From Hyphomonadaceae bacterium BL14 (GTDB lineage: Bacteria > Pseudomonadota > Alphaproteobacteria > Caulobacterales > Maricaulaceae): 64,000 nt of DNA. A program made the translations under genes and the position numbers. This document shows, one piece after another, positions 28,544 to 37,506 of this stretch. Position 1 is the first letter of the stretch; the number at the start of each line of letters is the position of its first letter. The DNA lies in contig CP091242.1 of NCBI GenBank assembly GCA_027627705.1, positions 1,305,529 through 1,369,528 of the forward strand. The letters run 5' to 3'. The notes under the pieces are model-generated. The model worked only from the letters and a program-made list of their open reading frames with translations. It was not told the origin of the DNA and did not search any database.

Positions 28544-31500
28544 TCCTGAGCCTCCAATATGTCGATCAGCGCCGCCACTGCGGCCTGAAGCTGGGCGTCC
28601 TCTCCGCGCGCCGCCTCGGCAGGCGGGTTGTCGACGCGGATGTCTGGCTGCAGCTCCTGGTTCTCCACCGGCCGGTCATCGGGATCCAAGACCGGAAGCT
28701 GGGGGATGCCGAACACCAGATCGCCGGTCATCAAGGTTTCCCACCAGACTGCGGTGCCCGTGCCGGGCACCGGCATGCCCACCAGCGGACCGACGCCGAA
28801 CAGCTGGTAGACATAGGGGAACATGTGGGCGTTGGAATAATTGCCCTCATTCATCACCACGGCGCTCGGCCGTGACCAGCGCTCTTCGGGTGCACCACGG
28901 ATGATCCGGTCGCGCGCCCGCAGCCGGAAGTAATCCTCGCCGGTCAGCAGGGTCAGCAGATCATCATGGAGCCAGCCGCCGCCATTGAAGCGGGTGTCGA
29001 TGACCACCGCCTCACGATGAAAATTGCGGCCCAGCAGCTCGCCATAGACCTGGCGGTAGCCGGCATCATTCATGGAGCGGATGTGGGCGTAACCGATGCG
29101 CCCGCCCGAGGCCTCCTCAACGATCGCGCGCCGGCGCTCGATCCAGCGCTGATAGCGGGCCTGACTCTCCTGCCCCTGGCTATAGGGGCGCACGGTCAGC
29201 TCCCGCGCACGCCCGCCACGCGCAGGCTCTATCGTAATGCGGATGCGCGCGCCCGCGCGGCGGTTCAGCAGGCTGAACGGATTGACGCCTGCCTCCAGCG
29301 CGGTTCCGGCGATGGCGGTGATGCGCGCGCCGGGCCGGATGTCGAAGCCATCCCGGTCCAGCGGTCCGCCAGGCAGAACTTCAGCGATCACCAGACCGGG
29401 GCCATCTGCCGAGAGGTCATAGATCACGCCCAGCGACGCCGTGGAGTCGTTCACATTGCCCGTGTCCTGCGGGCGGAAGCGCATACCGGTATGGCTGGCG
29501 TTGAGCTGGCCCAGCATTTCCGACATCAGCAAGGCAAAATCCCGGCTGGTGGAGACCCCGGCGAGCTTGGGCTCGTAGGCTGCGCGCATGGCCGGCCAGT
29601 CGACGCCGTGGAAGCCGGGATCGTAGAATTTGTCGTCAACCTGGCGCCAGACATGCTCGAACAAATGGGCACGTTCGGAGTCGGCGCGCAGGCTCACTTC
29701 CGCGCTGATCGCCACCGGCGTCACCGTGCCACCCGGCAGGGTAACCTTGCGCAGATTGCCGTCGACCAGAAGGAAGGCGGTGCTGTCGTCAGCCAGCTGC
29801 AGGCTGGCGCTGCGCGCGTTGAGCTGGGCGATGCGCTTGGTTTCGCCCTTGTGCAGATCGTGCATCCACAGATCAAATCCGCCCTCGAACCGGGCAAGAT
29901 AGTAGAGCGCTGACAGATCGGAATTGAGCCGGGCATCAGCCAGCTCAGACGAATGAATGGTCAGGCGCCGGGTGCGCTGCTCCACGGCGTCCAGATCGAG
30001 CTGGGTTGGCCCCTCCAGCGCCGCGCCGATCCAGTTGAAGAAGTCGGCCAGGGCACCATCGCGCTCGCCGGCGTCGTCGCCTTCTTCCATCTCCTCGGCC
30101 AGGGCGCGTTCCTGTTCGGTCAGATTGAACCGGTCCCAGGCCGACTGGGTCAGGAAGCCGGCCATCACGTCCTGCTGGGCACCCCAGCTGCCGTGACTGC
30201 GCGGACCATAACGGTTGGACACCCAGACGATCGCACCGCCGCCCTCATGCCATTGCGGGCTGTAGTCGCCATAGCCGGTCAGCGTGATGTCACGCGGCGG
30301 GGCGGATCCGTCCGCCGGTGCGACGCCGATATTGGCGTAGAAGAAATTGCCCGGCGTGAAGCTCGAGGCGATCCAGCGCGAATCCGGTGACCAGGAGAAT
30401 TGCAGGTCGCCGTCCGAATAGGAGTAATTGAGCTCCGGCCCGAACACGGTGCGGCGATTGCGCCCCTGACGGGTCACGACGCTGATGGCATCGCGGTTCT
30501 CAATGAAAGCGATCAACTCGCCATTCGGGCTGTAGGCAGGCTGGAAGGCTTCGCCGCCGGGCTGGCTGTAGACCAGGCGCTCGCGCCAGGCGGTGGCGGC
30601 GGAAAAGCGCGGCTCGGACGTATCGGTCAGGCTGGTCTCGTAAATCGCCCAGGCCCCGTCGCGGTTGGAGGCGTAGAGCACCGAGCGGCCATCGGGAGAG
30701 AAACTCACCGAGCGCTCCTGCTCGGGGCTGTTTGTCAGGCGCACCGTGGTGGAAAAGTCGGCTGCGGTGACGAACACTTCGCCGCGCGCCACAAACGCCA
30801 GTTCCTGGCCGTCGGGCGACACCGCGAACTCACTGATCCGGCCCGCCACCGGGAAGGGCCGCGGCGCATCGCGCAAGGGCGGCGCTGACAGGCTTACATC
30901 CAGCCGGCGCGGTGCGTCTGCGCGGCGCACGCGATAGATATCGCCGTGCCAGGTGTATACCGCCAGCCCGTCACGGCTGACAGACAGATCGCGCGCCGGA
31001 TGCGGGCCATGGTCCGTCAGCGGTGTGCGCGCACCGGTCTCCAGATCGAGATGATGGACATTGAACGCGCCCCCATCGATTTCGGACAGCAGGAGGAGCG
31101 ATCCGTCATCGGCCCAGGCCGGAGCATGATCGCCGCCGGCATTGACAGAGACATTCTCGTGCGTGCCCGCCGCCAGATCGAACACCCAGACATCGCGGGC
31201 GAAGGAGGACACATCGCGCTGGCGTTCTGTGCTCTCATAGGCGCGTTCCTGGCGATAGGCGATGCGGGTGCCGTCCGGGCTCCAGCGCGCCTCATTGGCC
31301 GGTACGGTGGTGACCATGCGCGGCACGCCGCCGGTGATGGCGATCTCGTAAAGCTCGGGCAAGGCACCGGTGGGGAAATAGCTGGATTGGGCCGACGCGC
31401 CGCGCGCCGAGCTGAACAGAACGCGCTGGCCGTCAGGCGAAAAGTCTGACGGGCGGTCATCAGCCGAATGGTGGGTCAGCCGCGCAATTTGCGACCCATC

Positions 31501-31788
31501 CGCGCGCATGGCGAAAATATCGAGATTGCCGAACCGGTCATTGGCGAATGCGATCATGGATCCGTCCGGCGACCAGACCGGATGCCCGCTCCATCCCTCC
31601 CCTGTGGTGATGGGCGAGGCCGTCCCGCCCTCGGCGCTGACGCGCCAGAGCTGACCGTGAGCGGAAAAGACGATCTGGGTTCCGTCCGGGGACACAGCCG
31701 CGTGGCGCAGCCAATGCTCCGCCACGTCGGCCAGCGCCGCCCCTGTCCAGATTAACGCCGCTGCAAGCCCCGCCAGAATCGCGCGCAT
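28540..31788 (-). CDS. tricorn-like S41 family protease, secreted
   Basis: A 1082-residue protein: signal peptide MRAILAGLAAALIWTGAALA; many PD40/WD40-like beta-propeller repeats (AVSPDGTQIVFS, SPDGSMIAFANDRFG, SPDGRSVLYASNRDG) to about residue 690; a tricorn C1-like region with LNASHTGMRF (Ser-His); a PDZ region (LVIAEVLPGGPLDRDGFDI); and an S41 core with VVIDTRFNGGGWLHDDL and the candidate nucleophile Ser in NEGNYSNAHMFPY (near 985). Likely periplasmic peptide degradation. The length and order fit the bacterial tricorn-related family. Confidence 0.93.
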   Translation of the reverse strand: MRAILAGLAAALIWTGAALADVAEHWLRHAAVSPDGTQIVFSAHGQLWRVSAEGGTASPITTGEGWSGHPVWSPDGSMIAFANDRFGNLDIFAMRADGSQIARLTHHSADDRPSDFSPDGQRVLFSSARGASAQSSYFPTGALPELYEIAITGGVPRMVTTVPANEARWSPDGTRIAYRQERAYESTERQRDVSSFARDVWVFDLAAGTHENVSVNAGGDHAPAWADDGSLLLLSEIDGGAFNVHHLDLETGARTPLTDHGPHPARDLSVSRDGLAVYTWHGDIYRVRRADAPRRLDVSLSAPPLRDAPRPFPVAGRISEFAVSPDGQELAFVARGEVFVTAADFSTTVRLTNSPEQERSVSFSPDGRSVLYASNRDGAWAIYETSLTDTSEPRFSAATAWRERLVYSQPGGEAFQPAYSPNGELIAFIENRDAISVVTRQGRNRRTVFGPELNYSYSDGDLQFSWSPDSRWIASSFTPGNFFYANIGVAPADGSAPPRDITLTGYGDYSPQWHEGGGAIVWVSNRYGPRSHGSWGAQQDVMAGFLTQSAWDRFNLTEQERALAEEMEEGDDAGERDGALADFFNWIGAALEGPTQLDLDAVEQRTRRLTIHSSELADARLNSDLSALYYLARFEGGFDLWMHDLHKGETKRIAQLNARSASLQLADDSTAFLLVDGNLRKVTLPGGTVTPVAISAEVSLRADSERAHLFEHVWRQVDDKFYDPGFHGVDWPAMRAAYEPKLAGVSTSRDFALLMSEMLGQLNASHTGMRFRPQDTGNVNDSTASLGVIYDLSADGPGLVIAEVLPGGPLDRDGFDIRPGARITAIAGTALEAGVNPFSLLNRRAGARIRITIEPARGGRARELTVRPYSQGQESQARYQRWIERRRAIVEEASGGRIGYAHIRSMNDAGYRQVYGELLGRNFHREAVVIDTRFNGGGWLHDDLLTLLTGEDYFRLRARDRIIRGAPEERWSRPSAVVMNEGNYSNAHMFPYVYQLFGVGPLVGMPVPGTGTAVWWETLMTGDLVFGIPQLPVLDPDDRPVENQELQPDIRVDNPPAEAARGEDAQLQAAVAALIDILEAQE

Positions 31789-31889
31789 GGAATTCTCCCC
31801 GTTAAATCAGCGCTGCACGCTGGCATGCCGCGCACATGCGGGCAAGCATGATGCTTGACGCCGGGGCCCGGCGCGGGTCAATTGCCGCC

Positions 31890-32342
31890 ATGACTGACAC
31901 TGAAGACTTCCAATCACGCATCGGCGAGACCCGGCATTCAGACTGGTTCCTGGTGGACCAGGGCCGCGTGAACGGCTTTGCCGACATTACGCTGGATCAC
32001 CAGTTCATCCATGTGGACCCGGAGCGGGCGAAAGCCGAAACCCCGTTCGGTGGCCCCATCGCCCACGGGTTTCTGACCCTGTCCATGCTCAGCCATTTCG
32101 CGGCCCAGTGCCTGCCCGCCTTCCCGGACAAGGCGATCGGCATCAATTACGGCTTTGACAAAGTGCGCTTCCTGAGCCCGGTGCCGGTGGGTGCGCGCAT
32201 TCGCGGCAAGTTCACGCTCGCCAGCGCCGATCAGCGCAAGCCGGGCCAGATCCAGCTTGCCCATGATGTGGCGGTGGAGATCGAGAATTTCCCCACACCG
32301 GCTCTCGCCGCCCGCTGGCTCAGTCTCGTCGTTACCGGCTAG
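31890..32342 (+). CDS. MaoC-like hydratase (hotdog fold)
   Basis: A 150-residue MaoC/R-hydratase. The hydratase 2 motif is DHQFIHVDPERAKAETPFGG (Asp/His catalytic pair) followed by PIAHGFLTLSMLS. It hydrates trans-2-enoyl-CoA substrates, in fatty acid or polyhydroxyalkanoate metabolism. The start is the ATG at 31890 (MTDTEDF); an upstream in-frame ATG at 31836 is less typical. It is divergent from the S41 gene. Confidence 0.92.
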   Translation: MTDTEDFQSRIGETRHSDWFLVDQGRVNGFADITLDHQFIHVDPERAKAETPFGGPIAHGFLTLSMLSHFAAQCLPAFPDKAIGINYGFDKVRFLSPVPVGARIRGKFTLASADQRKPGQIQLAHDVAVEIENFPTPALAARWLSLVVTG

Positions 32343-32399
32343 AATCAGACCGGCACGACAACGCGCCAGGCTGGCCGCGCCACCAGAACCATCCAAATG

Positions 32400-32429
32400 C
32401 AAAGCCCCGGACAATCGTCCGGGGCTTTG
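32400..32429. terminator. bidirectional terminator between MaoC and PopZ genes
   Basis: 13-nt perfect arms (CAAAGCCCCGGAC / GTCCGGGGCTTTG) with a 4-nt loop, between convergent genes. The stem and following GTCGTTC repeat those of the hairpin at 8314-8349. Confidence 0.9.
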
Positions 32430-32453
32430 TCGTTCGGCTTGACGGCAAACGGA

Positions 32454-33080
32454 TCAGCGGCGGCGGCGCGCGATGCGCTCGACTTCCGCCTGGACCTTTT
32501 CTTCGACGATAGAGGGCAGATTGTCATCCAGCCACTTCTTGAGCATCGGACGCATCATTTCACGCACGATCCCTTCCAGGGTCTGCCCCTGATCGGATGA
32601 GACGCGCAGATTGTCTGACAGGGCCGCGAACATGCCAGCCGCAAGGCTTGCCGGCGCAGCGTCCACCAGCAAATCGTCATCGGCGTCGGGCTCAGACACC
32701 GGGGCGGGGCGCGGCGCGGCTGCCACGGGCTCAGGGGCCGGTTCGGGTTCGTCCTCCAGCTCGTCTTCGCGATCAACGATCATGAGATCATCCGCAATCG
32801 CCATCGGTGTCGTGCCGCCGGACAGAGCATCGTCTTCGATGCGGTCGGTCAGTTCCAGAACATCTTCCTCGTCCATCGCCATATCCATCGCCTCGGGCTC
32901 AGGATCGGGTTCAGGCTCCGGCTCGGATGCAGCAGCCTCCGGTTCGGATGAGGCATCGGCCTGCGGCTCCGGAGCGGACTGTTCTGCAGGCTTGGCCTCA
33001 TCATCTTCATTGATGATGCGGCGAATGGAGGCGAGGATCTCCTCCATTGTCGGTTCCTGGTCGGCGCTTTCCTGAGCCAT
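32454..33080 (-). CDS. popZ: polar organising protein PopZ (DUF2497)
   Basis: A 208-residue protein with the PopZ architecture: N-terminal helix EPTMEEILASIRRIINEDDE, a long acidic Pro/Glu-rich disordered middle (residues about 30-140), and a C-terminal oligomerisation helix set (LEGIVREMMRPMLKKWLDDN, LPSIVEEKVQAEVERIARR). PopZ forms polar condensates that anchor the chromosome origin and signalling proteins. Neighbouring tolC and PCMT genes match the Caulobacter order, but the valS that follows there is absent. Confidence 0.93.
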   Translation of the reverse strand: MAQESADQEPTMEEILASIRRIINEDDEAKPAEQSAPEPQADASSEPEAAASEPEPEPDPEPEAMDMAMDEEDVLELTDRIEDDALSGGTTPMAIADDLMIVDREDELEDEPEPAPEPVAAAPRPAPVSEPDADDDLLVDAAPASLAAGMFAALSDNLRVSSDQGQTLEGIVREMMRPMLKKWLDDNLPSIVEEKVQAEVERIARRRR

Positions 33081-33173
33081 AACGATGTCCTTGCTCCGTC
33101 GAGGGGAAACGGTCGCGCCGAACTTAGGCGCTACCGCGCGTCCCTGTCCAGCTTCGGGGACGCCGGATAGACG

Positions 33174-34535
33174 TTAATTCCAAGGAATTAAGTTGAAGTT
33201 AGGCCACCGGGCGCGGCTGTCATCGCCTGTATCGGCTTCCCCGGTGACCGCAAGCCCGAGATCGCGGGCGCTGAGCAGGCCCAATGTCTGCAACAGGCCA
33301 TAGCTGGCGACCGCCAGGTCGCGCTCGGCGCGGACCAGCTCAAGGCGCGAATTGAGCAATTCCTGTTCGGCGTTGAGCACGTCCAGCGTTGTGCGAAGCC
33401 CGACAAAGGCCTCCTGCTCCACACCCTCGAACGCGATCTCGTTGGCGCGCACGGCCTCGCGGCTTGATTCGATCACCGCCTGGGCAGCCAGATAGGTGTT
33501 CCAGGCGTTGGATACCGCCTCGATCACCTGACGGCGCGTGGTCAGACCGGCAAGGCGCGCTTCGTCGGCGGAGGCTTGCGCCTCGCGCACACGCGACTGG
33601 TTCAGCCCGCCGGTGAAGATCGGCACGCTGACGCGCGCCTGGACCGAGGCGGAACCGCGCGCCTGTCCGGAGAACGCCGAATCGCGGCTCTCATTGACAG
33701 ACGCGCTGAGCGACACTTCCGGCAGCATTGTCCCGCGCGCCACCCGGATGCCTTCGCGGGCGGCCAGCTCATTGAACTCCACCGCGCGCAGGTCAGGATT
33801 ATTGTCCAGCGCCAGATTCTGAGCACCCTCCAGCGCGTCGGGCAAACCGGCGCCCGGTCCGATCAGATCCGGCTGAACCGGGTCAACGCCGGTGACGCGG
33901 GCATAGGCAGCCCGGGATGCGGCCAGCGCTGACTGAGCGCCGGACAGCTGGGCGCGTGCGCCGGACAGGCGCGCTTCGGCCTGGGCAACATCGGTGCGGG
34001 TAATCTCGCCCACTTCAAACCGGTCGCGTGCAGCACGCAGCTGCTCGCCAAGCACCTCAACGTTATTGGAGCGGATGGAGACGATCTGCTGATCGCGGGT
34101 TACATTGGCGTGGGCCGACACGGCGTCGAACAGCACGTTCTGCTCCACGGCGCGCAGCCGCTCGCGTCCAGCCTCAAGGCGCGCCTCGGCCGCATTGATC
34201 GAACCGCGGGTACGGCCGCCGCGATAGAGCGGCTGGCTCAATTGAGCCCCCACGGAGCTGGATCCGTCCCCGCCGCCACCAGCGCCGCCAAAGCCGCTTG
34301 CGCCCCAGGTCTCGGATTCCGACAGCGTGGCGCTGGCCGACACGCTCGGCAACATCGCGGATCGCGCCTGCACCAAACCTTCTGTGCTCTGGCGCAAACG
34401 GGCGCGTTCGGCCTGGAGCTGGGGATTGGTGCGGTAAGCCGCTGACAGCGTCTCTTCGAGTGACTGAGACCAGCCCGCCGGGGCGGCCATGGTCATCATC
34501 CCCGCTGCCAGTGCAGAAGTGATCAGATATTTCAT
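33174..34535 (-). CDS. tolC: TolC family outer membrane efflux/secretion protein
   Basis: A 453-residue TolC-like protein: signal peptide MKYLITSALAAGMMTMAAPA, then two repeats with the family hallmark LSAAYRTNPQLQAERARLRQ and NLALDNNPDLRAVEFNELAA, and VGLRTTLDVLNAEQELLNS. Forms the outer-membrane tunnel for type I secretion or RND efflux. A perfect palindrome lies upstream of its start and could be a repressor site. Confidence 0.92.
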   Translation of the reverse strand: MKYLITSALAAGMMTMAAPAGWSQSLEETLSAAYRTNPQLQAERARLRQSTEGLVQARSAMLPSVSASATLSESETWGASGFGGAGGGGDGSSSVGAQLSQPLYRGGRTRGSINAAEARLEAGRERLRAVEQNVLFDAVSAHANVTRDQQIVSIRSNNVEVLGEQLRAARDRFEVGEITRTDVAQAEARLSGARAQLSGAQSALAASRAAYARVTGVDPVQPDLIGPGAGLPDALEGAQNLALDNNPDLRAVEFNELAAREGIRVARGTMLPEVSLSASVNESRDSAFSGQARGSASVQARVSVPIFTGGLNQSRVREAQASADEARLAGLTTRRQVIEAVSNAWNTYLAAQAVIESSREAVRANEIAFEGVEQEAFVGLRTTLDVLNAEQELLNSRLELVRAERDLAVASYGLLQTLGLLSARDLGLAVTGEADTGDDSRARWPNFNLIPWN

Positions 34536-34602
34536 AGCGCCCTCATGCCCTTCGAGCTTGCCCGGTCAAGCTCCTATCTGGTCACATATAACGCAAAAGC
34601 AA

Positions 34603-34621
34603 AAGTGAACAGCGTTCACTT
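34603..34621. promoter_or_regulatory. 19-bp palindrome upstream of tolC, candidate repressor operator
   Basis: AAGTGAACAGCGTTCACTT has perfect 8-nt arms around AGC, 68 nt upstream of the tolC start codon in the tolC-PCMT gap. The form resembles TetR-family operators. No TetR gene is adjacent, so the binder is unknown. Confidence 0.5.
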
Positions 34622-34658
34622 CATTAAATTTTTGCGAGTGTTTCGTCCTGCCCGGTCC

Positions 34659-35312
34659 TCAGAACACGAACCCGGGCTGCGGCTCGAAGCCCGGAAGGAA
34701 AGGCGGCGCAGAATCAAACACCGCGCGCTCACCGATTGAACGCGCCGAGCGTTTGAAAACCGTCGCGCGTCCCACCTCGCCGGAGCGCAAGATCACGACC
34801 AGGCGCCCGCCTTCCGCCAGCTGGTCCAGCCAGGCGGCAGGTGCCTGCGCGACAGCGCCGTTGACGAAGATCACGTCAAACGGCCCCTGTCCGGGCAAGC
34901 CGTCGGCCAGCGGGCCCTCGACAATGACGGCGTTATCTGCACCGGCCGCTGCCAGGCGGTCGCCTGCTTTGGCCGCCATGGCCGCATCGCTTTCCAGTCC
35001 GACGACTGTTTCGGCCAGACGCGCCAGCACAGCGGTGGAGTAGCCGAGCCCACATGCGATATCGAGCACCACTTCAGTGGAGAGAATACCGGCCGCTTCA
35101 GCCAGCTTGGCGAAGTCGCGCGGGCTGAGCATGGCCCGCCCGCCCGGCAGGGCAATCTGTGTATCCGCGTAAGCCCGCCCCATCTGGGATTTGGGTACAA
35201 AGCGCTCTCGGGGTATGGCGGCCATGGCATCCTGCAGACGGATATCCGTCACGTCGCTGGGACGCACCTGGCTATTGACCATGGCGAGGCGGGCCTGGGT
35301 GAAATCGGACAC
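34659..35312 (-). CDS. protein-L-isoaspartate O-methyltransferase-like protein
   Basis: A 217-residue SAM-dependent methyltransferase of the PCMT family, which marks isoaspartyl sites for repair. The GTG start (VSDFTQARLAMVNSQVRPSD) fits the usual N-terminus; further in-frame codons exist upstream. SAM motif I is VVLDIACGLGYSTAVLARL, with DVIFVNGAV as a later motif. The alphaproteobacterial branch next to tolC often deviates from classical Pcm, so its substrate is uncertain. Confidence 0.9.
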   Translation of the reverse strand: MSDFTQARLAMVNSQVRPSDVTDIRLQDAMAAIPRERFVPKSQMGRAYADTQIALPGGRAMLSPRDFAKLAEAAGILSTEVVLDIACGLGYSTAVLARLAETVVGLESDAAMAAKAGDRLAAAGADNAVIVEGPLADGLPGQGPFDVIFVNGAVAQAPAAWLDQLAEGGRLVVILRSGEVGRATVFKRSARSIGERAVFDSAPPFLPGFEPQPGFVF

Positions 35313-35486
35313 GGGGCGCGACCTTGTGGCTGGTCCGGCGGTGCGGACGAAACAGTGACCGCCGCGCTTATATCCCGCCCGCTTCCCGGGCGGCAAGGCG
35401 CGGGGCGAGGCGCATGCAGCGCGCTGCAGTCAAGCGCGTTGCGGGGCGCGCGCTGCTTGGCTATGAAAGGGGTTCTGCTCAGGAGC

Positions 35487-35560
35487 GGCGCCATGGCGGA
35501 GTGGTGACGCAGAGGACTGCAAATCCTTGCACCCCGGTTCGATTCCGGGTGGCGCCTCCA
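35487..35560 (+). tRNA. tRNA-Cys (GCA)
   Basis: 74-nt cloverleaf: acceptor GGCGCCA pairs with TGGCGCC, D arm GCGGAGTGGTGACGC, anticodon loop CTGCAAA with anticodon GCA at 35519-35521, T arm CCGGTTCGATTCCGG, discriminator T and an encoded CCA. Confidence 0.97.
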
Positions 35561-35587
35561 GAGCCCTTCCCCCCGAACCGGCAGCCT

Positions 35588-35944
35588 TCATTCCGCCGCT
35601 GCCGCGTTCGGGTGATCCAGCACACCGGCCTCGATCAGGTGCGGGCGCAGCCGGCCGGTGAAAGCCAGAAACGTCATGCGGTAATCACTGATCAGCGACC
35701 AGAGCGGATGGTCGAACGTGGCGGGCTTGTTGCGCTCCACGAAGGCGTGGCTGACCCAGGCGAAGCCATACCCGAACACCGGAAACAGGATCAGGGCCCA
35801 CCAGGTTTGGGTGACCAGCGCAAACACCAGTGAGGCCGTGGCCAGCACCGTGCCTGCATAATGGAGATAGCGCGTGGGCATCAGCGCGTGTTCACGCAGA
35901 TAATAGGGCCAGAACCCGGCATAGGTATCAGCGCGCTTGGCCAT
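35588..35944 (-). CDS. DUF962/Mpo1-like membrane protein
   Basis: A 118-residue protein starting [20 protein letters not shown] (ATG at 35944; the ORF continues upstream without support). Two to three hydrophobic segments are visible, with family histidines in [26 protein letters not shown] and [10 protein letters not shown]. Yeast Mpo1 of this family is an Fe2+-dependent dioxygenase in 2-hydroxy fatty acid alpha-oxidation; the bacterial role is inferred. Confidence 0.9.
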   Translation of the reverse strand: MAKRADTYAGFWPYYLREHALMPTRYLHYAGTVLATASLVFALVTQTWWALILFPVFGYGFAWVSHAFVERNKPATFDHPLWSLISDYRMTFLAFTGRLRPHLIEAGVLDHPNAAAAE

Positions 35945-36079
35945 GTGCGTCCCTCCCCTATCGAATGCGGCGGCTTCGACCCGCGCATGCTGTTGAGCGA
36001 AGGCTAGCATGACCGGGCCCCGGCGCGAAACGCCTTGACGGTCAGTGTCCGGCATCATCCGCGAGATCGGGAATTTTCT

Positions 36080-36198
36080 GTTAACGTTAGGGCGGTGTTA
36101 ACCGGTGATTCGGTAAATCTTTACGCGTCTTCCCTCGAAGACACCCCACCATCCACCCAATGCCTTTTCGGGAGCCCCTTCGGCTCCCGATTTTTTTT
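36080..36198 (+). ncRNA. candidate small RNA locus with strong intrinsic terminator
   Basis: On + there is a textbook terminator (stem TCGGGAGCC / GGCTCCCGA, loop CCTTC, then eight T) at 36168-36198, but no + gene upstream: the nearest gene is the oppositely oriented DUF962 gene. Upstream are two GTTAAC hexamers 17 nt apart (36080 and 36097) and a C-rich segment CACCCCACCATCCACCC that could pair with Shine-Dalgarno regions. This suggests a transcript of about 80-110 nt. Its 5' end is a guess. Confidence 0.5.
36168..36198 (+). terminator. intrinsic terminator of the candidate small RNA
   Basis: 9-bp GC-rich stem, 5-nt loop and eight consecutive T. Strongest Rho-independent terminator in the window. 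Confidence 0.9.
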
Positions 36199-36295
36199 GA
36201 CCTGAGGTCCGGCGAGGGTGCAATGGAGTGCCGTGAGCGGCTTGCACGGGGCGCACAGCGTTGCTAAACACCAGCCTCCGTCGCGCACGGTGTAT

Positions 36296-36371
36296 TCCCC
36301 GGTAGCTCAGTTGGTAGAGCAATCGACTGTTAATCGATCGGTCGCTGGTTCGAGTCCGGCCCGGGGAGCCA
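36296..36371 (+). tRNA. tRNA-Asn (GTT)
   Basis: 76-nt cloverleaf: acceptor TCCCCGG with CCGGGGA, D arm GCTCAGTTGGTAGAGC, anticodon loop CTGTTAA with GTT at 36329-36331, T arm GCTGGTTCGAGTCCGGC (one mismatch), discriminator G and an encoded CCA. Confidence 0.97.
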
Positions 36372-36690
36372 TCGCCTGAAGCCATGATTGGCTGTAGCCA
36401 CGGCGGCACTTCAAATTCTTGTTTTCGGGCGGGAAGCCGGCAGGTGCCGGCGTGACCTGGCCTGCGTGCACACGCTCCTGCCTGGCCGGGCTCCTCCCGC
36501 ATGGTGTTGGGCAAGGCCACCGGGTTCGCTCTTGCCGGCATGGCCCATGGCGCTGGCGGCTTGAGGGTGCCTTCAAGGCCCCCTGCGCCATGGCCTTCAA
36601 CACGCGGCCCGCCACACGAACCCGCACAAAGGCATCAGGCTTTGCTCAGGCCGTTCAGGCCATGCGCAGCGGCCGTGCGTCCGGTTTCGG
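36372..36690. other. GC-rich stretch with no supported gene
   Basis: Open frames exist on both strands but none has a recognisable domain, and one runs across the tRNA. It contains short GC-rich inverted segments. I see no gene. Confidence 0.5.
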
Positions 36691-37506
36691 TTATGAACCC
36701 GCCCCGGCAGCCGGCTGCGGCGAACGGCCGCCACCCTCGCCGGCGACGGCACGCCCGGTATCATCAGCGCCCGACCCGCCGCCGTCGTCAAACGATGCCC
36801 AGGCCAACAGGCTGTCTCCGGCCTGTATGGCCAGCCACTGGTAGGGCGTATCCATCACCCGGCGAATTTCGGTATCGGCATTGTCGAGGACGTAGTCGGT
36901 GCCGTCCACATTGAGCACCAACACGGCGTGATGACCCGTCAGCTGTGACCATACGAGCGCCATGCGCATGGTCTGCGGGGCCACGCCGGCCGCCAGCAGC
37001 ATGGCACGCTTTTCCAGCGCATAGTCTTCGCAGTCCCCATAGATCACGCCATGCATGGACAGGGGCAGCGTCCAGTAATCTTCCACCCCCCAGACCTCCA
37101 GATCGGATCGATAGGTGATGGCCTGGTTCACAAAGCTGTTGATGGCGCGTGCCATGTCGAGCGCCGCGCCGGGTTGTTGGACTGTCTCCACGACCGGGAC
37201 CGGGACCGGGACAACCGCCTCGCCCGCCTTGGCATCTGCGGGCGCTCCATCGCCGGCCGTGCGCACGGTCTTGGTTGAGAGATCCGGGGACCTGGCGTCA
37301 CCGAGCTCACATTCGCCGGGGTTGCGAACGCAAAACTCGAACAACCCCATGGGCGCCGCCACCGGCATACCCGGCATGAGTTGCGTCGGCGCGCCCCCAG
37401 TCGTGGCGCAGGCTGTGCAGGCCAACGCTGAGACCACCAGGATCACCGGCTTGCGGATCAGGTTGAAGGCGACAGTGCGCAGCCGCTTGAACAACGTTGA
37501 AGCCAT
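36691..37506 (-). CDS. transglutaminase-like cysteine protease (BTLCP, LapG type)
   Basis: A 271-residue protein with an N-terminal export-type hydrophobic segment (PVILVVSALACTACA), a Pro/Val linker, and a BTLCP domain. The likely triad is Cys in YGDCEDYALEKRAMLLAAGV, His in GHHAVLVLNVDG and Asp in YVLDNADTEI. The relative LapG cleaves periplasmic tails of RTX adhesins to release biofilm cells; here neither a LapD-like receptor nor an adhesin is visible, though a TolC gene lies 2 kb away. The C-terminal tail is Gly/Ala-rich. Confidence 0.88.
   Translation of the reverse strand: MASTLFKRLRTVAFNLIRKPVILVVSALACTACATTGGAPTQLMPGMPVAAPMGLFEFCVRNPGECELGDARSPDLSTKTVRTAGDGAPADAKAGEAVVPVPVPVVETVQQPGAALDMARAINSFVNQAITYRSDLEVWGVEDYWTLPLSMHGVIYGDCEDYALEKRAMLLAAGVAPQTMRMALVWSQLTGHHAVLVLNVDGTDYVLDNADTEIRRVMDTPYQWLAIQAGDSLLAWASFDDGGGSGADDTGRAVAGEGGGRSPQPAAGAGS

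Noticed and set aside
33174..33191. TTAATTCCAAGGAATTAA inverted repeat at the end of tolC
   Set aside because: Formed by the last codons and the stop codon; weak AT stem and no T run, so not called a terminator.
34603..34621. LexA box
   Set aside because: GAAC and GTTC are separated by 3 nt; alphaproteobacterial LexA sites need direct GTTC-N7-GTTC spacing.
36080..36102. CtrA site (TTAA-N7-TTAA)
   Set aside because: The TTAA pairs here are 13 nt apart and those near 37576 are 6 nt apart, so neither has the required spacing.
36098..36541. 147-codon minus-strand frame
   Set aside because: It runs through the tRNA-Asn and the intrinsic terminator; not a gene.
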